From assembly GCA_043804925.1 (NCBI GenBank), contig JAZDIP010000087.1, positions 1-22,524 of the forward strand: 22,524 nt of DNA, given 5' to 3'. The notes below the pieces were generated by a model that had not been told where the DNA came from, ran no database searches, and saw only the letters and a program-made list of their open reading frames with translations. This DNA comes from ChocPot-Mid sp043804925 (lineage in GTDB: Bacteria; Bacteroidota; Ignavibacteria; Kapaibacteriales; UBA2268). Made by a program: the position numbers and the translations under genes. This document shows positions 15,801 through 22,524 of the stretch, piece after piece (position 1 is the first letter of the stretch; every line of letters begins with the position of its first letter).

Positions 15801-18499
15801 GCATTCCTTATCCAGTAATACGAATATTCAGTCGAAGCATCAACGTCGAATGTTAAATTAACTTTTCCTGTTTTTGGCAGGAACTTTAATGTATCTCCAT
15901 CATTGTTTGTGATTGTAAAATTATTACTCAGATACTCAAACTGCAATGGATTAGGTAACGGTGCATAATACGTATATGTAGAACGAATCGGATAAGTCCT
16001 GTCCTCACCGAATATCGTTTTGTATTCAAGATTAGAATACTCAGATTTTGTCGGTTTGTAATGAGTCATATCAATTTCTTCACCACCGAGAGATAGCACA
16101 GCAATGAACTCATTATGTGGCTGAGGCACTGTTCCGGCACAATAATCCGTGGGCTTAAGTTTATATCCCGTTTTCGCAGTATCAATAAATGTAAAGCCCT
16201 CGTAATTATTTATTCTTTGATATATTAATTGTTTCCAGACTACATTGCCGTCTTTGTCCCTCTCCATCCAATATGACCATGTTGTATCTGATAAATCAGC
16301 ATCATTGATATCAGGAGTATAAGGATAATACATTCCGTTAACATTCTGGTCAAGCTTACCGTATGCCTGGCTTACACCTGCCGATAGCTCAACAAGCGGT
16401 GGAGGGTCAACCCAAATCTCGTAAGAACAGTAAGGATCAAAGTAGTCGTAACCGGCAACTCTGCCTATATTCCATTCCACCTTCCAAACACGCATCTTAT
16501 CTCCCGGTTCTTCAATATCAACTATCCCGTCACCATCGGTATCCTGTGCAGTTAAACCATCATGGTCTAAATCCTCATAATATTTTGTATTACCTGTTCT
16601 TAAATGCTCCCATGGATTGAGCCAGTAAACACTTTCTTCTGTAATCTTATATCCTTTTGGATATATGCTTGCCGTATCCAGCCAGACATCAGGATGTCCA
16701 TCGCTATCCATGTCATAATCAGGATTATTCTGGTCATTGCTTCCGCGAAGTACATCAATGAACTTACCCCCCGGTGTCTTCAATATCGGAATATTAATTG
16801 CATTGTCAGTCTGGTAAAAAGGTACATCCTTTGGAATATATTGCACATACTTTGTCTCTTCGGCAGAAGTCCGCTCCTTATTCTCCATTATCATAAAAAC
16901 TTTAAACGGCTGATAATAAAGTCCGAGAAAATTCTTCCAATTCAGGTCAGTATCCGCTACCAGAAACGCGCTGAACATCACTTCTGCATAATCCCTATAC
17001 TTCCAAAATAAATGCTTTGTGTTGTTTTCTTCATAGCTGATTGTTCCAAAGGAAGCATAAATACAATTCTTATTCCTGATATTTTGAATATATTTATCAA
17101 CTTCTTCATGAATTTTATCATCAGGGTCAGGAGTTCTTAGTTGATATACGATAGTTTTTTCTGAATGAGGATTTAATAAAATATTAGATAAAGTTAGATT
17201 GTTTCCTGATATTGTATAACTCACATCATTGCTGGTCAATTCAACAAATGAAAAGAATGGTCTTATACTTTCAGTAATAACAAGATTATTTACAGGTGAA
17301 TCCGATAAATTTCTTACTACAATTCTCACCTCAAAAGTATCAATTCTATCATAAGAAACAGCATTTTTCCCGGCAGTAAGTGTATCCGGTAACTCATTCC
17401 AAACAGAACGGTTCACATCAATACTTTTTGCAAATGTATAAAGTAAAGTGTTCAAAGTCCATTGCAACTGACGACTACCGTTACCTGCTTCTTTCATTCC
17501 GCCGATTGTCGGCAAACCAAGATTACATACAATTCTTCCACTGTTTGCTTCAGCACCTTTCAACTCAAAAGCGGCAGGAAATTTTCTAATTTGTGTTTCT
17601 GCTAAAATTTCGCCACCCGTAAGGCTTACTTTTGGAATTATATTTGTATATAAGAAATTTCCTGTTGCTCCTTTTGTAAAATTGACAGGATGTTCATTAT
17701 CTAAAAAATTAATGCTTACCAAATTAGTCTGATTGTCTGCTTTCTCGAAGTCTCCGAAGTCAACTGCACCATGTTGTAAATATCCAAGTTTTTCGATTAA
17801 ATAAGCAGAATTGTTTTCTGAATAAATCATTCCACCCTTCGACAAGAAGTTATCGAGTCTTTCTTTCATTTTAGGGCAAATATCAAAAACCTGGTCAATG
17901 TAATACTCATTTTCTTCTCCCTTCAAAGTGAATGAAGGAATTATCAGTAATTGTGTTGAACCGTCCAGAAAATTTTCCATAAGATAGTCTTCATCAACAA
18001 AATAATAGATGTTATCATATAGATAAGTATCGAACATATTCTTAAAATATATGGCTCCCCACGAAACAGTATTATTATTATGCTTGATTTTACTTCTGAA
18101 TATGGCAATTTTCTTCGTACTTGGTTTGTACTGTATAGAGTAATGATTTTCAGTAGTCCAATCATAACTGTTAAATTGTGAACTCGTTACCGAAGCATAT
18201 GCAGAAGGCACAGGTCCCGGTAAAATAAAGCTTCCTTTGTTGGTTCCGCTTTTTGCCCAGTAAATTGAAAATTCTCCAACTGAGGAAAAAAGTGATGTGT
18301 TATTATCAATCAATAAAGAAGGATAGTCTGCATAAGCACCATACAATATCATTTTGTATGTTTTCAAAAAGTCCTGTTGGCTGCTATCTGTTGCCACAAT
18401 TGAACCGTTGGCATTAAGTCGTACATTAAGTTGACTTATAAAGAAAAGAAGGCACAGCAATATTTTTGTAATTTTTTTAATGCGTAAATTATTTCTCAT
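12866..18499 (-). CDS. giant secreted protein (1877 aa) with YPNP-type C-terminal sorting tail
   Basis: A 1877-residue exported protein. A signal peptide occupies residues 1-30 (basic MRNNLRIKKITK, then ILLCLLFFISQL). About 40-365 may be a Rossmann-type amidotransferase-like fold (LLIIPSF, GGMIYSENNSAY, GRIVCNLGLP), which is inference. About 385-460 looks like a DUF11-type Ig repeat (VRNLSDSPVNNLVITESIRP). Calcium-binding type-3 repeats are clear: DYDMDSDGHPD near 594, DLDHDGLTAQDTDGDG near 643 and DDNNFDGIDDW near 1000. About 1673-1770 is CARDB-like (LKYNSDVRLTAKIQNG). The last 90 residues begin NVKNYPNPV and end in strands DGQEV and YIYKFEG, like type IX or FlgD-like sorting tails. It probably sits at the cell surface or is released. 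The role is unknown. Confidence 0.85.
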   Translation of the reverse strand: MRNNLRIKKITKILLCLLFFISQLNVRLNANGSIVATDSSQQDFLKTYKMILYGAYADYPSLLIDNNTSLFSSVGEFSIYWAKSGTNKGSFILPGPVPSAYASVTSSQFNSYDWTTENHYSIQYKPSTKKIAIFRSKIKHNNNTVSWGAIYFKNMFDTYLYDNIYYFVDEDYLMENFLDGSTQLLIIPSFTLKGEENEYYIDQVFDICPKMKERLDNFLSKGGMIYSENNSAYLIEKLGYLQHGAVDFGDFEKADNQTNLVSINFLDNEHPVNFTKGATGNFLYTNIIPKVSLTGGEILAETQIRKFPAAFELKGAEANSGRIVCNLGLPTIGGMKEAGNGSRQLQWTLNTLLYTFAKSIDVNRSVWNELPDTLTAGKNAVSYDRIDTFEVRIVVRNLSDSPVNNLVITESIRPFFSFVELTSNDVSYTISGNNLTLSNILLNPHSEKTIVYQLRTPDPDDKIHEEVDKYIQNIRNKNCIYASFGTISYEENNTKHLFWKYRDYAEVMFSAFLVADTDLNWKNFLGLYYQPFKVFMIMENKERTSAEETKYVQYIPKDVPFYQTDNAINIPILKTPGGKFIDVLRGSNDQNNPDYDMDSDGHPDVWLDTASIYPKGYKITEESVYWLNPWEHLRTGNTKYYEDLDHDGLTAQDTDGDGIVDIEEPGDKMRVWKVEWNIGRVAGYDYFDPYCSYEIWVDPPPLVELSAGVSQAYGKLDQNVNGMYYPYTPDINDADLSDTTWSYWMERDKDGNVVWKQLIYQRINNYEGFTFIDTAKTGYKLKPTDYCAGTVPQPHNEFIAVLSLGGEEIDMTHYKPTKSEYSNLEYKTIFGEDRTYPIRSTYTYYAPLPNPLQFEYLSNNFTITNNDGDTLKFLPKTGKVNLTFDVDASTEYSYYWIRNAGHDVDYNDASERIEGVEELGDGVFGYMVYDIPKGMGGYKITLPTKPDGTYDINSIVEVDGDIFKKWLDNPNTKNEIEVWEDPYQYHIYVPQLLIPPSLDDNNFDGIDDWIDDRGDRFQSKTGYLHDGFMLDNGEDWPDYPEEPFQDDIYGMVTSGWYHGGDNEYGDDFFENLGKTHFKFKCIYEGQGREGPVDISKGGWLVVEEIFGGSPWVIFSHVLSGYAQGVDFKLTAQANPTFVKYGFDTTYIKFKVKDEGEPHEYDNNFDPYHVSYGYGEASITTYSGGKDPCSLISPSFNMSTIIDPNFNWRTNVTLIPDADPDNPELADYPKTVSGNFLEVKIEVMNGTDDNWINTRITPLLPAELMDTKIVMSYVAYPRPLVPAKVDPVTGEIIQGGDDIGAFKAGWRFNQPEGEVLVKIGNTLPLLQPSRRAYFVFLLNVDTDLKRGTYDVNFNIDGERRHYDENAIGKQKKEKVQSTQIDYDVPPLKFSVSNRDYYGNVTQYQKFVIGTGNLENIKVESTDDYRSTCKAKWSNMDVNYNDFGMLASPIPSSYDNLTGLETIDLSQFKDFPNKDLTEFYILSQGEVLSYGNFENFPITISETLNYNSEPFGKNSSTAGPIFLSTVGPKLDNFKKVNKINGEEPKKDAILTFKSDEPKDIESLVQITNYGNDMAENAILEIEIGPYFKPILEKLPANCTIVDNKIIASMGACVPGEKKQLLLNFTEVEGVCSCMFDTGAVIPSVDVTYRGKSVVPNSEPALYSYKDSEILDLPAVDLNLYDLTASQSKLKYNSDVRLTAKIQNGVTPAENVTVNIYAISNLGDTVLVGSEVFNFIDKFEKIQMNTIYKVEDSLEYIEFLASVQNNVKNSEFCTNNNSRQLQIPFEGPNWIVNVKNYPNPVIHNTYFSYYLPRELRSLSIVIFTLDGQEVTRIKDCPTGLGYNMVYWFCANSPKATYIYKFEGINEKGELVIYNGTMIKD

Positions 18500-18564
18500 A
18501 ACGCCCCCAAGATTATTATTTTTTACTTTTCTTAATTAATCTACATATCAAATAACCTAAAACT

Positions 18565-18580
18565 ATGTTGTCCCCAACAT
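18565..18580 (-). promoter_or_regulatory. GGA-loop hairpin in leader, possible CsrA-binding site
   Basis: On the minus strand ATGTTG and CAACAT pair perfectly around a tetraloop GGGA, about 66-81 bases upstream of the giant gene's start. A GGA in a hairpin loop is the classic CsrA target form, and csrA is encoded 3.6 kb away. It could also be a simple 5' UTR stem. Confidence 0.3.
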
Positions 18581-18736
18581 TTTACCCACGTATTTCACAG
18601 ATGAACTTACAGCGAATATAATACTTTAAAAGATTAAATGCAAGAAAAATATTAAATTTTTTTAATTTTTTGAAAATTGGTTAAAATTACTACAAATCAT
18701 GTATGAATTATTCATTCATAAAAAATATCAATGTTA

Positions 18737-21700
18737 TTAAAAATCATATCCCAACGAAAACAGCCACCTTGGTTCCGTCCACATATAGTTCAAATTACCC
18801 CATGCTACATCTATCTTCAAAGGTATTCCGAGTAAATATGTTCTCAAGCCCACACCGGCACTCATTAATAAATTATTTGGTATTGTTTGTTCCTTTTTAT
18901 TGATGATTTCTTTTCTTGTTGACTTAAATGAATTCCAATCCCCTGACCAAGCCCCTCCGATATCAAAAAATACCGCGCCCATAAATGCCTGTGCTATTGG
19001 TATTGGAGTGGCAAAAAGCCACCCGATAAAAGGAAAGCGAAACTCCACATTTGACAAAAAATATCTCTCCCCACTTAGAGCGCCTACTCCAAAACCCCTC
19101 AAAGGCATAATGAAACTTGAATTTAAAAATGCATAATCTTCCGGTTGGTTGAATAAGTAATTTGAGTTCACAACCCAACTGTTTATCCAATAATCAGTTC
19201 CACCAAGATAAAACGTTCTCGGATTTGGTCCCATGCTTGTCCCAATAGCTCCTCTGAACGCAATACTGCTTAATTCCGAAATTTGAAAATATTGCCTGTA
19301 ATCAGCATGAATTGTTAAAAATCCAATACCGCTTGTGGATAATTTCGGTGTCCCCATAAAACCAAAATAATATCTCGAACCTCTAATAGGACCAAAATAA
19401 CTATAAAATACGTCATCGTGAACATATCTTGCTTCAGGTATAAACAGCATTTTGGATAGTGTGGGGTCTTTCACATCCCAAACATTCTCTTTTGAAACAT
19501 TCTTCCAGCTAAGTCCCCATTCAACCCTATTAAACAGGTCAAATGGATAGGAAGCCATCAATTCCGAACCGTAATCTCTTAATCTATATAAAGAAACTAA
19601 GGTATCCTGATAAATCCCATAAGTAAAAACTGCACCGTGATAACCGGAAATCATATAATCAATAACTTCAGGTTGATATAAATATGCCGCATAAAATGTA
19701 CTGTTTCTCAAGTCAATAAATAAATTCGCTTGAAGATAAATCTTATGGTCACCCATTACATCACTGAAAAGTAATTGAGTAATTCCCTGAAAACCCCAAA
19801 GTGTACTGAAAGCAGGATTGCCTGAAACATAGTCCGGTGTAAAAGTAATTTTATAATCCCTCTCAACAAAACTATATGTAGTTGATGCATTGGTAATTTC
19901 TGCTCCCTCATTCCTAATTTCTGATTGATTTACGTCAGGATTTGGTTTCACTACTTGTTGGCGGCTGAACTCAAGTTCAAAGTTCCCGTAAACTTTTTCT
20001 CTGATGTTTTCTAAAGAATCTTCATTCATTAAGGTGTCATCCACTGCAATAGTATTAAGTATCTGATTTTTTGCACGTAATTTTTCCCGGTAATTTGTCA
20101 GGAATAAAGTATCAACACTTAGTTTTTTTTCAAGAGGATATCTCATCAGGAAAATATCATACGAGCCATCAATTTGTGTGCTGAAAAGCAATTTACTGTC
20201 ATCGGTTGATAAAGAGATTTGTGCTATGCCCGTCAATGAATTTGTTATTGCACTTGATTTCCCGGTTACAAGATTCAATTTGTAAAGATTTAATATACCA
20301 TTGTCATCCGAAGTATAAATCAAAAATTTATTTTCAGATGCGACAGCCAAAGAAGTTTTACTGTATTCCGGTAAATATGTAATCCTATCAATTTCATTTG
20401 TTTCAATGTTAATTCTATATATGTCCGTAGTATTAAAATCATGTTGCCATATTTTGAAATCATCCGATACTTTCTTTTTATCTATATTCTCGGCTCTGTC
20501 CGATATAAAGTAAACCTCCTTGCTGTCATGCGACCATGCGGGATAAGAATCAGAAAAAATATCATCCGTAATATTTGTCATCTTTTTAGATAGTAAATCA
20601 TAAATATAAATATCACTTTGTCCTTTGTTGGAACCGATAAACGCAAGCTTATTCCCATCAAATGACCAGTTAACAGATGTAATCGATTTTAAACCGAAAT
20701 AAAGTTTATCGTAATCTCCGGATTTAATATCAACCAAAAACACAGCATCCTGCCCACCGGATTTTGCCGAAACCACAAGTTTGGTTCCTTCCGGATTCCA
20801 TGAGATACCCGGAGTCAGAATATTCAAATCTTCAAAATCCTGTTCTCTAAAACTACTGACAAGTTTTTCGGGAGACTTTTTTTTATCCTCGAGATTTCTA
20901 ACCATGACACTAAAAATACCATTTGGTGCCGAAATATACGCCATCAATTTTCCATTCGGTGAAATAGCAGGTGACGAATTATAATAATTTGATTCCTTTT
21001 CCTGATTGGTAATTCTTTCAGCATAATCTTTAGGTCCCTCATACTTTGCAATATCAGGCCAATAAAACTTCTTCAAATCATTTTTAAATTCTTCTGAAAA
21101 CTCTTCAAGAGTCATATTGAAGGCACTTTTAAACACAGCTTCAAGGTCTCTTTGCACTCTCAAACGATTTATTAAATCACCAACTCTTTCTTCCCCATAC
21201 TTCTCTGCCACATACCAAAAAAATGCCTGACCGCCCCTATATGCATAATATCCTCCCATGCTAACCAAATCTTTCAGTTTTTCATTCAATGATATATCAC
21301 GCATAAACATATCGGTTTCAACATTATACCCCCCCAAACTCTCGTATTCGGCTATACCTTCGCTAATCCATATCGGGATTTTACCAAGATTGCCACTCCG
21401 CAATGCTGTTTGAAAAGTACCTCCATAAAACATATCATTCATTACAGCGTGAACCAATTCATGATGTATAACGTGGTCAAATTGCGAGTAGTTCCCCTGA
21501 AAAGGCACTACCACACGGTTTTTACTTAGCTCCGTTACTCCACCAATTCCTTCTGTCATAAATTGACTTATAACATTCGTCTGTTGAAATTCATTGTGAG
21601 TATCATAAACAATTAATTTTATTCGCTTGTTAATTCTAAAATTCAGTGTCCTTTGTATGGATTCCAACGCTTTTTCGGAAGACAGGACAGCAAATTCAGC

Positions 21701-21865
21701 AAGCGACTTGGAACCTTCATTGTAATAAACTTCAAAATGATTTGATTCAATGAATTTCCAATTAAAATCATCGTATTGAACAATGTTTTTTCCAAACTGG
21801 GAATTGGCTGAAAATGGAGTCAAACAGCAAAATGTAAAAAGTAATACAAGTAATTTATATTTCAT
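18737..21865 (-). CDS. peptidase-MA / beta-propeller / outer-membrane barrel fusion
   Basis: I start this at the second ATG (21865), giving about 1042 residues, because it opens directly with a proper signal peptide (MKYKLLVLLFTFCC to SANSQ); an upstream ATG at 21892 would prepend nine residues. Numbering from the upstream ATG, about 35-290 is a peptidase MA-like metallopeptidase: HELVH (144-148) and WISEGIAEYES (Glu178, probable third zinc ligand). About 295-620 is a TolB/PD40-type beta-propeller, with repeats such as SPAISPNGKLMAYIS, GISWNPEGTKLVVS, VNWSFDGNKLAFIG and PAWSHDSKEVYFIS. The last 350 residues are an outer-membrane barrel of the BamA/surface-antigen type ending in strands to a terminal Phe (WLFSLGYDF). 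The active site is intact, so it is probably a barrel-anchored protease; its substrate is unknown. Confidence 0.87.
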   Translation of the reverse strand: MKYKLLVLLFTFCCLTPFSANSQFGKNIVQYDDFNWKFIESNHFEVYYNEGSKSLAEFAVLSSEKALESIQRTLNFRINKRIKLIVYDTHNEFQQTNVISQFMTEGIGGVTELSKNRVVVPFQGNYSQFDHVIHHELVHAVMNDMFYGGTFQTALRSGNLGKIPIWISEGIAEYESLGGYNVETDMFMRDISLNEKLKDLVSMGGYYAYRGGQAFFWYVAEKYGEERVGDLINRLRVQRDLEAVFKSAFNMTLEEFSEEFKNDLKKFYWPDIAKYEGPKDYAERITNQEKESNYYNSSPAISPNGKLMAYISAPNGIFSVMVRNLEDKKKSPEKLVSSFREQDFEDLNILTPGISWNPEGTKLVVSAKSGGQDAVFLVDIKSGDYDKLYFGLKSITSVNWSFDGNKLAFIGSNKGQSDIYIYDLLSKKMTNITDDIFSDSYPAWSHDSKEVYFISDRAENIDKKKVSDDFKIWQHDFNTTDIYRINIETNEIDRITYLPEYSKTSLAVASENKFLIYTSDDNGILNLYKLNLVTGKSSAITNSLTGIAQISLSTDDSKLLFSTQIDGSYDIFLMRYPLEKKLSVDTLFLTNYREKLRAKNQILNTIAVDDTLMNEDSLENIREKVYGNFELEFSRQQVVKPNPDVNQSEIRNEGAEITNASTTYSFVERDYKITFTPDYVSGNPAFSTLWGFQGITQLLFSDVMGDHKIYLQANLFIDLRNSTFYAAYLYQPEVIDYMISGYHGAVFTYGIYQDTLVSLYRLRDYGSELMASYPFDLFNRVEWGLSWKNVSKENVWDVKDPTLSKMLFIPEARYVHDDVFYSYFGPIRGSRYYFGFMGTPKLSTSGIGFLTIHADYRQYFQISELSSIAFRGAIGTSMGPNPRTFYLGGTDYWINSWVVNSNYLFNQPEDYAFLNSSFIMPLRGFGVGALSGERYFLSNVEFRFPFIGWLFATPIPIAQAFMGAVFFDIGGAWSGDWNSFKSTRKEIINKKEQTIPNNLLMSAGVGLRTYLLGIPLKIDVAWGNLNYMWTEPRWLFSLGYDF

Positions 21866-22183
21866 CGGACCTACCCAAAATAATTTTCTCATTTATTTAT
21901 CAATTAACTTTTCAATTTATGACGAAATTAAATCTAATTAAGTTTCAAAATTAAATAATGTAATATATAAAGTTATATTGTATATTTATTTTAGATTGAA
22001 AATTCAGACATTTGGTTTAATTCTATATCAATTTTAATGTTAAAATAATTACAAATAAAAGGTAAAATCCAATAATGTAATTAATTTAATCAATAATAAA
22101 TTTTTTGTATAGTTCTTTTTTGATATTTTGTATTTTGAGAATACACAATATGTTTTTTTAAAATAATTATTTGTTCAAATGAG
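21866..22183. promoter_or_regulatory. AT-rich divergent intergenic region
   Basis: No gene is seen in these 318 bases. TAATTTTG on the minus strand (21953-21946) fits the Bacteroidota -7 box for the peptidase-barrel gene. Toward csrA, TTTG (22104-22107) precedes TATTTTG (22124-22130) by 16 bases, roughly a -33/-7 pair. Neither is an exact full match, and the high A+T makes chance hits likely. Confidence 0.25.
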
Positions 22184-22387
22184 ATGTTGGTAATATCAAG
22201 AAAAACCGGTGAAGAAATTCAAATTGGAAACTCAGTAAAAATTACCGTGATAAACATTGACCGCGGTGTAGTCCGAATAGGTATCGAAGCCCCTAAGGAT
22301 ATACCAATCAAAAGAATAGAAATAATAAAGGATGATGCAGAAGTAAACGAAATTCCGGAAGAATCAAATGATATAAAAAATAATTAA
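22184..22387 (+). CDS. csrA: carbon storage regulator CsrA
   Basis: A 67-residue CsrA, the dimeric RNA-binding translational regulator that blocks or stabilises mRNAs carrying GGA motifs. The family pattern is complete: MLVISRKTGEEIQIGN at the N-terminus, VVRIGIEAPKDIPIKRIEI in the middle; the RNA-contacting Arg6 and Arg44 are both present. The tail after residue 50 is acidic and variable (DDAEVNEIPEESNDIKNN). The start has no Shine-Dalgarno. No fliW or flagellar gene is beside it in the window, so the regulated genes cannot be named from context. CsrA is uncommon in classical Bacteroidota. Confidence 0.95.
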   Translation: MLVISRKTGEEIQIGNSVKITVINIDRGVVRIGIEAPKDIPIKRIEIIKDDAEVNEIPEESNDIKNN

Positions 22388-22466
22388 CCTTTTAAAATTA
22401 GAAACCGGCATTATTTAAAATAAAATATACTGAATCATTTAAGTATTTGAATAACTATACATAAAT

Positions 22467-22498
22467 TCTATTTTCTATTTTCTATTTTCTATTTTCTA
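22467..22498. repeat. heptamer tandem repeat CTATTTT
   Basis: Four exact units (22468-22495) plus a partial unit (CTA, 22496-22498) of period 7, between csrA and the tRNA at the window edge. No coding capacity. Confidence 0.9.
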
Positions 22499-22504
22499 AA
22501 ACCG

Positions 22505-22524
22505 TAGCGGGGACAGGACTTGAA
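22505..22524 (-). tRNA. 3' end of a tRNA gene, cut by window edge
   Basis: On the minus strand the edge reads TTCAAGT (T loop), CCTGT (T stem 3' side), CCCCGCT (acceptor 3' arm) and discriminator A at 22505, then CGG, so CCA is not encoded. The anticodon is outside the window. The sequence resembles elongator tRNA-Met of Bacteroidota-type genomes, but this is only a guess. Confidence 0.65.

Noticed and set aside
16604..17011. 135-residue plus-strand reading frame inside the giant gene
   Set aside because: Antisense shadow of the 1877-aa frame, which has a signal peptide, domains and terminator; no start signal or family motif here.

Overview
The window reads as chromosomal DNA from an AT-rich bacterium of the Bacteroidota/Ignavibacteriota (Chlorobi-like) lineage. 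The clues are inferred from gene types and style. Several starts lack a Shine-Dalgarno sequence. ComEC has no beta-lactamase domain. There is a very large secreted protein with a YPNP-type C-terminal sorting/FlgD-like tail, an OmpA protein with a barrel and two peptidoglycan-binding domains, and an outer-membrane fusion of metallopeptidase, propeller and barrel. Short tandem repeats and dispersed palindromes fill the gaps between genes. The presence of csrA argues against a classical gut Bacteroides and fits the Ignavibacteria/Kapabacteria side better; I cannot fix the genus.

Region 1 (1-2205) is accessory DNA. It holds the 3' part of a DUF932-type phage/plasmid gene, a small unknown gene, a gene resembling phage Gp157, a structured intergenic stretch with a strong terminator, and an excisionase-type helix-turn-helix gene. 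The intact genes here have good ribosome binding sites. The block ends exactly at the 3' end of a minus-strand tRNA-Glu(CTC), the usual junction of an element integrated in a tRNA gene. The other end and any integrase lie to the left of the window.

Region 2 (2206-7440) is core-type plus-strand DNA after the tRNA: comEC (DNA uptake channel), pgeF (YfiH-type multicopper oxidase-fold enzyme), corA (Mg2+ channel), a small CoA-binding protein and a conserved cysteine-containing protein of unknown function.

Region 3 (7462-12677) is minus strand: a SO_0444-type metal permease with a fused HMA domain, rpiB, an acyl-ACP thioesterase, and a barrel plus double-OmpA envelope protein. The gaps around rpiB and the thioesterase carry perfect hairpins, a palindromic dispersed repeat in two copies, and a nonamer tandem repeat.

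Region 4 (12803-22524) holds two giant exported proteins on the minus strand: a 1877-residue secreted protein and a roughly 1042-residue peptidase/propeller/barrel protein. The first ends at a perfect 32-bp palindrome plus U-tract terminator. Then come csrA on the plus strand, a heptamer tandem repeat, and the 3' end of a second tRNA on the minus strand cut by the window edge.

The features most worth follow-up are the tRNA-Glu element boundary with its structured RNA-like spacer, the possible CsrA-binding motifs in leaders of envelope genes beside csrA, the peptidase-propeller-barrel fusion, and the families of intergenic repeats.
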